Shown: positions 25,671-33,809 of the stretch, piece by piece
Position numbering within the stretch: position 1 is the first letter of the stretch
How the letters are laid out: each line of letters begins with the position of its first letter
NCBI GenBank assembly: GCA_902782125.1
Contig: CACZMA010000001.1
Span: 1 to 64,000 of the forward strand
DNA length: 64,000 nt
Source: Oscillospiraceae bacterium
GTDB taxonomy: Bacteria; Bacillota; Clostridia; Saccharofermentanales; Saccharofermentanaceae
Direction: 5' to 3'
Translations under genes and position numbers: made by a program
Notes under the pieces: generated by a model
The model's input: only the letters and a program-made list of their open reading frames with translations
Databases searched by the model: none
Told to the model about the DNA's origin: nothing

Positions 25671-26816
25671 TCAAACAGATTTATAGAAAGTTTTAACCGC
25701 ATCACAGATTCTTTCAACATCAGACAGACTGAGATTATAATGCAACGGCAATCTTAAAAGTCTTTCGCTCTCTTTGGTCGTAAACTTATCTTCACCACTG
25801 AACCTGCCGTATTTTATTCCGGCATCCGCTGAATGCAGAGGCACATAATGAAAAACAGTATTCGCTCCATTAGCACGAAGATGAGCTATTAACCTGGACC
25901 TTTCATCAATATCTTTAGTCTTGATATAGAACATATGAGCATTATGTGTACACCCTTCAGGTATATAAGGCAGTTCAAGCCGTTCCTTGATAACATCACA
26001 GGAACTTAGTATTTCATAATAGTGGTTCCATTTGCTCATCCGGTCATTCAAAATATCATCAGCCACTTCTAACTGGGCCCAGAGATATGCCGCATTAAGC
26101 TCACTCGGCAGATAAGAACTGCCTTTATCAACCCATGTATACTTATCTATCTGACCCCTGAAAAACTTTGATCTGTTAGTGCCTTTTTCTCTGATTATTT
26201 CAGCGTGCTCTATGTCATCCGGATCTCTTAACAGGATTGCGCCTCCCTCACCCATGCAGTAATTCTTTGTCTCGTGAAAACTGAAACAACCGTAATCGCC
26301 GATCGAGCCTAAAGCATGACCCTTATAAGAAGCCTTAACTCCCTGGGCAGCATCCTCAATAACCTTAAGGTTATACTTCGCAGCTATAGCCATGATTTTA
26401 TCCATCTCGCAACCAACACCAGCATAATGAACAGGAACGATAGCCCTTGTCTTACTGGTTATCGCCTCTTCAATCAAATCCTCATTGATATTCATAGTAT
26501 CAGGTCTGATATCAACAAAGACCGCCTTAGCCCCTCTTAATACGAAAGCATCAGCAGTAGAGCAGAATGTATAGGAAGGCATTATGACCTCGTCACCTTC
26601 TTTTATGTCGCAGAGCATTGCGGCTATTTCAAGAGCATGAGTACACGATGTGGTAAGCATGGCTTTTGATGCTCCTGTATTTTCTTCAATCCACTTATCG
26701 CATTTGCGCGTATACTTACCATCTCCGCACAACTTATGCTCTACGGTAACTGCATCCTTTATATAATCCAGTTCTTTTCCAACTAATGTAGGCTCATTGA
26801 AATTAATCATAAACAT
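25671..26816 (-). CDS. DegT/DnrJ sugar aminotransferase, WecE/RffA-like
   Basis: This 381-residue PLP enzyme should convert an NDP-4-keto-6-deoxy sugar to the 4-amino sugar using glutamate. The N-terminus INFNEPTLVGKELDYI, PSYTFCSTADAFVLRGA, EDAAQG and the PLP Lys184 in SFHETKNYCMGEGGA match WecE (RffA). ArnB is a more distant relative. Two in-frame ATGs (26816 and 26810) compete; the nearest AAGGA is 13 bases away. It heads the island operon. No nucleotidyltransferase or 4,6-dehydratase gene is in the window, so the substrate must come from elsewhere. Confidence 0.88.
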   Translation of the reverse strand: MFMINFNEPTLVGKELDYIKDAVTVEHKLCGDGKYTRKCDKWIEENTGASKAMLTTSCTHALEIAAMLCDIKEGDEVIMPSYTFCSTADAFVLRGAKAVFVDIRPDTMNINEDLIEEAITSKTRAIVPVHYAGVGCEMDKIMAIAAKYNLKVIEDAAQGVKASYKGHALGSIGDYGCFSFHETKNYCMGEGGAILLRDPDDIEHAEIIREKGTNRSKFFRGQIDKYTWVDKGSSYLPSELNAAYLWAQLEVADDILNDRMSKWNHYYEILSSCDVIKERLELPYIPEGCTHNAHMFYIKTKDIDERSRLIAHLRANGANTVFHYVPLHSADAGIKYGRFSGEDKFTTKESERLLRLPLHYNLSLSDVERICDAVKTFYKSV

Positions 26817-26841
26817 CGTGGTTATCTAATCCTTCTTAGTC

Positions 26842-26847
26842 ATTATA
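26842..26847 (-). promoter_or_regulatory. Possible -10 box of the island operon
   Basis: TATAAT stands 26 bases upstream of the aminotransferase ATG on the minus strand. The -35 region (CATTTT at 17 bases) is weak. Transcription may also read in from the GT-C-like gene upstream. Confidence 0.4.
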
Positions 26848-26887
26848 CTCTATCTTATTAACTGAAAATGTATAAATCAAAAATTAA

Positions 26888-27085
26888 TTAACCTCCACTA
26901 CGAATCCAGTCTACTGAAATATCATGAACTCCAGTGTTATCTCGAGCTTTAATGAAATCAGGAGCTAACTGTGGGAACATACCGGATGCATGCTGCTTTT
27001 CAATTCGTACAAAACCACCAGCCGCAGCCACACTCGCTCGACGTTGATTAAGTTGACTGATACCGTTTGCCCATCTCTGATCCAT
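26888..27085 (-). CDS. Small protein of unknown function
   Basis: This open frame encodes 65 residues (MDQRWANGISQL ... DISVDWIRSGG). GGAGGG lies seven bases before the ATG, which supports translation; a TTG 33 bases upstream extends the frame. I recognise no family, signal peptide or membrane segment. The base composition is less AT-rich than its neighbours, and CGT and CGA arginine codons are used in place of the AGA/AGG favoured nearby, so it may have come from elsewhere or be the end of a broken gene. It sits between a GT-C-like gene and the aminotransferase, in the same direction as both. Confidence 0.5.
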   Translation of the reverse strand: MDQRWANGISQLNQRRASVAAAGGFVRIEKQHASGMFPQLAPDFIKARDNTGVHDISVDWIRSGG

Positions 27086-27154
27086 CCTGAAACCCTCCAA
27101 CATATAATCAAAAGCCAATCCGTGATTCTGTAAAACTACAGCTCAATTTTGCTA

Positions 27155-29014
27155 TCAAACATAAATATTCCAAATCGGATATCCATCAACAACATCATAT
27201 AATTCTATCTTTGCATCTGGATAGTAATAGCGGATAATATATTCAAGCTTATACTCATATCCCCACCCATCAATCAATAATACATTATCATTAACCAGGC
27301 TTTTAAAAGGATTGTATGGATCACATTCATTGTAATTCAGGGCATAAATCTCACCAGGATGACGCATCGTAACGCCACCAAAAAACGCATAATCATTACA
27401 GAACATGCCCTGCTCAGGTCGAATCCACGGATCATAATTAAAATATAGCGTTTGGATTCCTGTACCAAAATCGACATAATAGAAGTGTTCTGTATCTTCT
27501 TTCATATAGTTTATCAGGTTCATACACGGCTTGCGTGTAACCGTCGGACAACTCAATTTATTAGGTATATATTCACCTGAATACAACATAGTATCGACAA
27601 AATACTTGTAGTATTCTTTGTCTGAACTGTTTAAGTAAGACTTACTCATATAAGCTCTTGGCAATCTAACAACAAGAAGTTCAACGGTCAAAATTAATAC
27701 TATTACTGAGATTAATCGGATATTCTTTCCTAATACATTAGTTTTCAGTTTTGAGAAGATGTTATCTTCACTATAGTCAAAGCAAGATACAAGGCTAGAA
27801 GCAGCGCAAAATAGAATGCTCCATTCAACTCGATAGACATTTCTTCCCCAAAACACAAAACCCGCTATAAAAGATAATGAAATAAATACTAATATCGGTG
27901 AATAGTAATGCTTTTTTTCCAATACAAATGCAAATAAAGCAAGTATATAAATTGCGATCGTAGCCGGATAGGTAAAAACACGACGTTCCGACATTATCCT
28001 TAATACATCATATGCATATGTGGGGTTATTATCCTTAGCACTTTGGTGAATCTCAGCTACTCTTTGAAGAACCTCATCAGAGTATATACTTCGATCATCA
28101 AAACTCCAAGAATTCAACATAACAAAATCAAGATAGTCTAAGCCCAGCTCATCATACTCTTGCTCAACATCTTTATAAGTTGGAGTTGCAACATCTGTAA
28201 TGTGGTAACGAAGATAACTATAATCGTTAAACTCTTTATGCCCCTCATTAAGATTACTTAGCCAATTTCCTAAATATTCCAAGATAAACAATATTCCAAT
28301 AATTAATACACACACAAGGAAACGTTTAAGTAATAATAGAATATCATCTCTGTTCAAATGTGCGTTTTTCTTGGTGGTTTCGTTCTGATTATATATATAT
28401 CTAAAGCAGTAGCAGATAAAAACAAAAACCAAAAAAGCAGCAAAAATATATATAACTGAAAACCGAACCATAGTACCCAAGATCATTAATACTAATCCAG
28501 CAATTATGTAGGTATATCTATGAGACTTAGCTTCCCATAGACTATATAGAATCAATAGGCCACCTGCTATACCAGAAGCTGTTGCAACTTTAGTAAACTG
28601 AATCAATGTAAACAGATCATCTGTATAAAAATCAACGAAAACCAAAGACATGCAAATTGTGACAAAATTGATCTTCTTCTTAAAAAGGAGAAAAACGATA
28701 GACGTACTTGATATAAAACCAAGAACTAATAATAAGACAAAATAAAAACTGATGGTAGGTATAAGCTTATACAGTAAAACCAACAAGTATCCTAGTATTA
28801 TATTGCCAAATAAGAGATCCGGATCATAACCGTTACCAAAAGCACCAGAAAGAACGGCATCGGTAATATAATCATCAGAAACCTCATATTTAACATCAAA
28901 GACTAATAATCGGATTATTAGAGCAAATAGGTTTAGTAGAAAAGCAAGAATCAACGGATGCTTTTTAATATTCGTATAAATGTGAGAATACTTACTAATC
29001 AAAGGTTTTTCCAT
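27155..29014 (-). CDS. Multi-pass membrane protein, GT-C glycosyltransferase-like
   Basis: This 619-residue protein has about ten transmembrane helices in its first 440 residues and a soluble C-terminal domain of about 170 residues. An acidic EVSDDY motif follows the first helix, where GT-C enzymes place their catalytic or metal-binding acids. It is related to the divergently encoded protein at 29102-30769: shared features include QFTK-x-A after helix five, MxR-x-SV, and EFN-x-YxYxR in the central loop. Together with the GT2 and SMR genes this suggests a transferase using a polyprenyl-phosphate sugar outside the membrane. GAAGGGA precedes the ATG by seven bases. Confidence 0.7.
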   Translation of the reverse strand: MEKPLISKYSHIYTNIKKHPLILAFLLNLFALIIRLLVFDVKYEVSDDYITDAVLSGAFGNGYDPDLLFGNIILGYLLVLLYKLIPTISFYFVLLLVLGFISSTSIVFLLFKKKINFVTICMSLVFVDFYTDDLFTLIQFTKVATASGIAGGLLILYSLWEAKSHRYTYIIAGLVLMILGTMVRFSVIYIFAAFLVFVFICYCFRYIYNQNETTKKNAHLNRDDILLLLKRFLVCVLIIGILFILEYLGNWLSNLNEGHKEFNDYSYLRYHITDVATPTYKDVEQEYDELGLDYLDFVMLNSWSFDDRSIYSDEVLQRVAEIHQSAKDNNPTYAYDVLRIMSERRVFTYPATIAIYILALFAFVLEKKHYYSPILVFISLSFIAGFVFWGRNVYRVEWSILFCAASSLVSCFDYSEDNIFSKLKTNVLGKNIRLISVIVLILTVELLVVRLPRAYMSKSYLNSSDKEYYKYFVDTMLYSGEYIPNKLSCPTVTRKPCMNLINYMKEDTEHFYYVDFGTGIQTLYFNYDPWIRPEQGMFCNDYAFFGGVTMRHPGEIYALNYNECDPYNPFKSLVNDNVLLIDGWGYEYKLEYIIRYYYPDAKIELYDVVDGYPIWNIYV

Positions 29015-29101
29015 ATTTAAATCCCTTCAAGCAATAATTTTATGATATTATATAATATAATTTATATTATAGTTAGAAGCAGATTGTTTTCTTATGACAG
29101 T

Positions 29102-30769
29102 ATGAATATTACATATATAAAGGCTTTTATTACAAGGCACCACAGTTCGTTTATTTCTTTCTTATTATGCTTAGTTGCTCTTGCCTTTGCTTTATTTGTG
29201 CATCCTATATATGAGACCAACGATGATCCAGGTATGGAATCACTATTGTTTGGTATTAATGGTGATGGAGGAACTTCTTTCCTTGTATTTATAAACAGGA
29301 TTCTCGGAATAATTCTATATCAATTAGTATCTGTTTTCCCGTTTGTAAATTGGTACTTTATTATGCACTATAGTATTTGCCTTCTATCAATTTTCATTCT
29401 TATATACGTATTTAGCGACAAATATAAGAATGTCAGTTTGGCGGTTGGAATAATCGTATTATCTGTTATTATTGAACCTCTATTTCTGGTTCAATTTACA
29501 AAGACCGCCGCGCTTGCATTATTATCTGGTGGAATCGGTCTAATCTACTCACTCAAGAATAAAAAGTGCCTTGCATTATCTATTGCTTGCATCATTCTTT
29601 TGGTTTTAGCTAGTATGCTAAGGGAGAGTGTTTTGTTTTCTACATGTCCCTTTCTATTAATTGTATATCTCTTCGAATTGCTTGATATTCGAAAAGACAA
29701 CTTTATTGTCTTCAAAAACAGCTTGATTACTATACTTATTGCTGCATCCTTGATAATTCTAAGCTTTACTATAGGTGATTATATAAATGCTAATACCCCT
29801 GGAATAGATGAATTTAATCAATACAATTACTATAGGTCAAACATTCAAGATTATGATTTTAACCCGGAGACTATAGCTAGCGCTGACTCTGAAGTCTATA
29901 TGGTCGCTAATTGGATGAATAATGATCCCGAAGTATTCACATCAGAGAAACTAGAAACCTTAAGCAATGCATACAGTTCAACTCAACAGGTTCCAAACAT
30001 CCATAATATACTGATAAGATTTTTAAATCACATAGTTGATATGTTATTACATCAGCATGTTTTAATTGCTTCTATATTATTTGCTGCATATGTGTTAGTC
30101 TTTGGCTCAAGCAAAAAATGGTATCCAATCTCTTTGATTTCTATATTTATGATATTGGAACTATATCTTGTCTTTAAAGGCCGATACAATATTCACAGAG
30201 TAGATTTTGGAATTCTGCTATCATTGTTCATTTCGATAATCTATTTAAGCAATGTAAAGATTCCTAGCTTCTTGAAATTGAGCAAAGGTAGTTTTAAAAG
30301 TATCTCTTTTCTATTTTGTTTGGCAAGCGTTATATTCTTGATAGTTCCTTCAATTTCTCTACATGCAGGATACTTGTATTATTATACGTCGCTACAATCA
30401 TCATTCATTGATGCTTGCAATGAAGAAAACACATACTATTACATCCATCCTCTTGCCTACGATGTTGATGCTAAACGTAATATATATGATATTCCTGAAC
30501 AAATACTAGATAGTAATTATAGTTTTATGGGGGGGTGGGGTTCTGGTATTCGTATACCGGGGCAGGATAATCTCGAGAATTCCGAACAAAATTTATGGGA
30601 ACAGTGCATTGATAACGAGAACATCAAATTAGTATTACCTTCAAATGCAAGCACAGTATACATCGATACTATTGAATGGTATATAGAGGAGCATTACAAA
30701 AGCAATGTTGAAAGCATACTCGTATATGAAAATGAGAGTATTTCTGTTTTTCGAATAATATCAGCGTAG
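29102..30769 (+). CDS. Multi-pass membrane protein, GT-C-like paralogue
   Basis: This protein of about 555 residues has some ten transmembrane helices, an ETNDDPG motif after the first helix, and the same QFTK and EFNQYNYYR landmarks as the divergent paralogue. I chose the ATG at 29102 because the hydrophobic pattern begins just after it; the frame is open to 29042 and no start has a clear ribosome site. A run of seven G (30529-30535) falls in the coding region within FMGGWGSG, unusual in such AT-rich DNA. It converges on pfp. Function as a surface glycosyltransferase is inferred from context. Confidence 0.68.
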   Translation: MNITYIKAFITRHHSSFISFLLCLVALAFALFVHPIYETNDDPGMESLLFGINGDGGTSFLVFINRILGIILYQLVSVFPFVNWYFIMHYSICLLSIFILIYVFSDKYKNVSLAVGIIVLSVIIEPLFLVQFTKTAALALLSGGIGLIYSLKNKKCLALSIACIILLVLASMLRESVLFSTCPFLLIVYLFELLDIRKDNFIVFKNSLITILIAASLIILSFTIGDYINANTPGIDEFNQYNYYRSNIQDYDFNPETIASADSEVYMVANWMNNDPEVFTSEKLETLSNAYSSTQQVPNIHNILIRFLNHIVDMLLHQHVLIASILFAAYVLVFGSSKKWYPISLISIFMILELYLVFKGRYNIHRVDFGILLSLFISIIYLSNVKIPSFLKLSKGSFKSISFLFCLASVIFLIVPSISLHAGYLYYYTSLQSSFIDACNEENTYYYIHPLAYDVDAKRNIYDIPEQILDSNYSFMGGWGSGIRIPGQDNLENSEQNLWEQCIDNENIKLVLPSNASTVYIDTIEWYIEEHYKSNVESILVYENESISVFRIISA

Positions 30770-30807
30770 TTCTCTGTGTTCAGATTAAAATAAGTCATTT
30801 AGCAAGC

Positions 30808-30830
30808 ATAATAATAATAATAATAATAAT
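30808..30830. repeat. ATA trinucleotide microsatellite
   Basis: Over seven ATA units in a row lie between the converging GT-C-like gene and pfp, directly before the palindrome. Confidence 0.9.
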
Positions 30831-30835
30831 ATTAT

Positions 30836-30867
30836 AATAGCCGGTTCGATATATCGAACCGGCTATT
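30836..30867. terminator. Perfect 32-base palindrome, likely bidirectional terminator
   Basis: Arms 30836-30851 and 30852-30867 are exactly complementary (16 bp). It lies between two converging genes. On the minus strand it is followed by an AT-rich tract rather than a clean T run, so termination there is likely but not certain. Confidence 0.6.
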
Positions 30868-30889
30868 GAAAAGACCATATACAAACAGC

Positions 30890-32548
30890 TCAGGACTTCT
30901 CGAGAGCGAGAGTTACCGTAGTTCTGTCGCACACTTCAGAAGGTCCGAAGTACTGGATAGCACCGGGGAATGTGAAGCATGTCTCAACAGCCCACTTCTC
31001 TCTGTTAGCTTCGAAGAACTTGAAGGGCTTGCCGTCGAGCTCTACGAGGGCCTTACGGATAACCGGCTTATCCTCGCCGTTTCTTCTCTCCATGTTCATC
31101 ATCTTTGTGATAGGCATACCGCCTGCAACCCACTCATCAGCAGGCTTGCTGATGTTGGATACCTTTGACAGATAACCTGTGTATCCGTACTGGATGAGCA
31201 TGAATGCATTGTAGCCGAGTGAGTAGCAGTAATCTGCATCGAAGTTGGACGGGAATGCGCAACGGCCTTCATAGCCGAAGAAGTGATGCTGAGCAGCGAA
31301 CTTGCCCTTGTATGTACCAGCTTCCTTTCTCTTTGCCAGCTCGTTCTTGACCATCTCGGAGAAGAGCTTCTCAGACTCGATGAGGGATACCTGAACGTTA
31401 CCGTGAGGATCTCTCTCGAGGAAGAGCTGCTGCTGGATGCCCTGAGGCAGGATATCGAATACCTTGAATGCATCAGCAGAGAGGCCTGCCTTGATGAAGT
31501 CATACTTTGCGTTCCAGTCAGGAAGTGCATTGAAAGCTGCTGTCTTCTCGCCTGCGAGGAGCTCGTTGATCTCAGCGATGAGAGCGGAGAACTCAGGAAC
31601 GAACTCTACGATACCCTCAGGGATGATCGCAACACCGAAGTTGTTGCCGTTAGCTGCTCTCTTCTCAACAGAGTCAGCGATCTGGTTTGTGATGTCAGCA
31701 AGAGACATCTTCTTAGCTGCAACTTCCTCACCGATGAGGCAGATGTTAGGCTGTGTCTCAAGAGCACACTCGAGAGCAACGTGGGAAGCGCTGCGTCCCA
31801 TAACCTTGATGAAGTGCCAATACTTCTTTGCAGAGTTGGCATCTCTCTCGATATTGCCGATGAGCTCGGAATATGTCTTCGTAGCTGTATCGAAACCGAA
31901 AGAAGCCTCGATGTCCTCGTTCTTAAGGTCACCATCGATCGTCTTAGGGCAGCCGATAACCTGGATGCCTGTGTTATTAGCAGCCATGTACTCAGCGAGT
32001 GTTGCAGCATTTGTATTGGAGTCGTCACCGCCGATGATGACGATAGCTGTGAGGCCGTTCTCCTTAGCATAGTTTGCAACAGTCTGGAACTGTTCAACTG
32101 TCTCGAGCTTTGTTCTGCCAGAACCGATAATATCGAATCCGCCTGTGTTCCTGTATGCGTCGATGAACTTATCGTCGAACTCTACATAATCATTCTTAAG
32201 AAGTCCGTCCGGACCGCCCTTGAATCCGAGAAGAACGTTCTCGGGATTTGTAGCCTTAAGTGCGTCATAAAGACCGGAGATGACATTGTGTCCGCCCGGA
32301 GCCTGTCCGCCGGAGAGGATAACGCCGACAACCTGCTTCTTAGCAGCAGATGTGTTCTGGCCCTTATCAAATGTGATCTCGGGCTTACCGTATGTATTGG
32401 GGAAAAGTGCCTGGATCTTCTCCTGATCTGCAACACTCTGTGTAGCAGCGCCTTCCTTTACGCAGATGTCTGCAATGCCGTTCCTGAGCATACCCGGAAG
32501 CTTGGGCTGATACTCATATCTTGCTTTCTGAAGTGGTGAAATATCCAT
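30890..32548 (-). CDS. pfp: Diphosphate-fructose-6-phosphate 1-phosphotransferase
   Basis: This is a PPi-dependent phosphofructokinase of the long form (552 residues), the reversible glycolytic step that saves ATP. Visible are [27 protein letters not shown] with the Asp that marks PPi rather than ATP use, the catalytic [10 protein letters not shown] and the VMGRSASH loop. AAGGAG stands seven bases before the ATG. It is last in a run from the solute-binding lipoprotein gene but has its own likely promoter. Confidence 0.96.
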   Translation of the reverse strand: MDISPLQKARYEYQPKLPGMLRNGIADICVKEGAATQSVADQEKIQALFPNTYGKPEITFDKGQNTSAAKKQVVGVILSGGQAPGGHNVISGLYDALKATNPENVLLGFKGGPDGLLKNDYVEFDDKFIDAYRNTGGFDIIGSGRTKLETVEQFQTVANYAKENGLTAIVIIGGDDSNTNAATLAEYMAANNTGIQVIGCPKTIDGDLKNEDIEASFGFDTATKTYSELIGNIERDANSAKKYWHFIKVMGRSASHVALECALETQPNICLIGEEVAAKKMSLADITNQIADSVEKRAANGNNFGVAIIPEGIVEFVPEFSALIAEINELLAGEKTAAFNALPDWNAKYDFIKAGLSADAFKVFDILPQGIQQQLFLERDPHGNVQVSLIESEKLFSEMVKNELAKRKEAGTYKGKFAAQHHFFGYEGRCAFPSNFDADYCYSLGYNAFMLIQYGYTGYLSKVSNISKPADEWVAGGMPITKMMNMERRNGEDKPVIRKALVELDGKPFKFFEANREKWAVETCFTFPGAIQYFGPSEVCDRTTVTLALEKS

Positions 32549-32581
32549 ATTCGTACTCCTTTGTAGAAAATTGACCTATAA

Positions 32582-32610
32582 ATAATAAATAATTTAGTCC
32601 TAAAAGTAAA
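32582..32610 (-). promoter_or_regulatory. Likely promoter of pfp
   Basis: TTTACT (32610-32605), 17 bases and TATTAT (32587-32582) on the minus strand, in the AT-rich gap between the NUDIX gene and pfp. Confidence 0.55.
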
Positions 32611-32626
32611 TGTTATTCTTTAATAA

Positions 32627-33187
32627 TCAACTTTTGCACCAGAAGTAGCAATAAGCCTGTGTTCTGGCTGCAAAATTGGTATCTGCAAGCATCTCGCGCA
32701 CCTGGTCTTTGGTATACCAATCAGCTGATATCTCTTCTTCATCTGAAGTGCTGGGGGTGAATTCGCCTGTCGCAGTACCGATCACGCAGCAGCTGCGCTC
32801 ATTGGTGATGCCGACGCCGGAATAGCTCGAAGGCAGTATCTGTTCGATACTCTCCAGCTTAAGTCCCGTCTCTTCCCAAAGCTCTCTTGCAGCAGCGGTC
32901 TCGGGAGTCTCTCCCGGATCGATGAGACCGGCAGGAAAATTCACCGCTATCCCTCCTACTGCCATCCTGAATTCATGGTTAAGAAGTATCTTCGAGTGAT
33001 CAGGCGAATGGATTATGAGTACTACGGCATCGCATTTGTCCGAACGGATATCTTCGATACCTTTGATATTTCCGTTACGGGAGATCATCTCATATACCTT
33101 CTCGTTGCCCAGCGCAGTCTTATATCTCGCGTTGTAGTAGTGGATGAACTTACCGCTGAATTTCTTCTCTATGCTCTCGAATTCCAT
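32627..33187 (-). CDS. NUDIX hydrolase, ADP-ribose-pyrophosphatase-like
   Basis: The 186-residue protein has a full NUDIX box, GLIDPGETPETAAARELWEE followed by TG, with the REx-x-EE metal ligands. The N-terminal sheet (FIHYYNARYKTALGNEKVYEMISR) resembles ADP-ribose pyrophosphatases, which hydrolyse ADP-ribose or similar nucleoside diphosphates. It begins three bases after the flavin reductase stop. Exact substrate unknown. Confidence 0.87.
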   Translation of the reverse strand: MEFESIEKKFSGKFIHYYNARYKTALGNEKVYEMISRNGNIKGIEDIRSDKCDAVVLIIHSPDHSKILLNHEFRMAVGGIAVNFPAGLIDPGETPETAAARELWEETGLKLESIEQILPSSYSGVGITNERSCCVIGTATGEFTPSTSDEEEISADWYTKDQVREMLADTNFAARTQAYCYFWCKS

Positions 33188-33190
33188 TTG

Positions 33191-33808
33191 TTACTTTCCC
33201 ATTCTCTTTTTTATTATGTCGGGAGAAGCTACTGAATACCCGAAGAATCCCATCTTCTCTCCCAACAGAAAATACTCGCCGTGGTTATAAGCCACCAGTC
33301 TCGCGTTGTCAAGACAAAGTCTTCCGCTCTCATCAAGAAGATACGAATCGGCAGTGACAGCTTCTATCTGTCCGATGAACATATCGTGAGAGCCGAGCTC
33401 CTGGACTGCCTTTACCGTACAGGATATCGATACAGGCGCTTCCTTGATCGCATAAGCATACTTCATGCCGTCTGCCTTCACGGGTGTTATCGAACACGCC
33501 TTGAACTTGTCCTCGTCAGCGCCGGATCTTACACCGCAGTAATCGCATGCCTTGCAAAGTGACTTGGATACAAGGTTCACGACGAATTCCCCCGTCTCGG
33601 AGATGAGCTTATGCGAGTGTCTTGATTTACGTATGCTGACAGATATCATCGGAGGTTCGGAATTGACCGTTCCTGCCCATGCGACAGTCATGATGTTCGG
33701 GCGTTCGCCCTCTTTCGACGGATCCTTGCCTGCGCAGGATACCATGACGACAGGTACGGGGTTAAGGATCGTAGATACCCCTATGCTGGTCTTATCGTGT
33801 TTTGCCAA
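33191..33808 (-). CDS. Flavin reductase / flavoredoxin family protein
   Basis: This 205-residue FMN-binding protein has the family features NPVPVVMVSCAG, PNIMTVAWAGTVNSEPPMISVSI and FVVNLVS. Members reduce or carry flavin, or act as small electron carriers. The start is a TTG with AAGGAGG six bases before it, which overlaps the end of the upstream Ogt gene region, so translation is probably coupled. Confidence 0.88.
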   Translation of the reverse strand: MAKHDKTSIGVSTILNPVPVVMVSCAGKDPSKEGERPNIMTVAWAGTVNSEPPMISVSIRKSRHSHKLISETGEFVVNLVSKSLCKACDYCGVRSGADEDKFKACSITPVKADGMKYAYAIKEAPVSISCTVKAVQELGSHDMFIGQIEAVTADSYLLDESGRLCLDNARLVAYNHGEYFLLGEKMGFFGYSVASPDIIKKRMGK

Positions 33809-33809
33809 A

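Noticed and set aside
31283-32539. A 418-residue open frame on the + strand opposite pfp
   Set aside because: pfp has clear motifs and a ribosome site. The opposite frame has no recognisable domain and no site, and is a product of codon bias.
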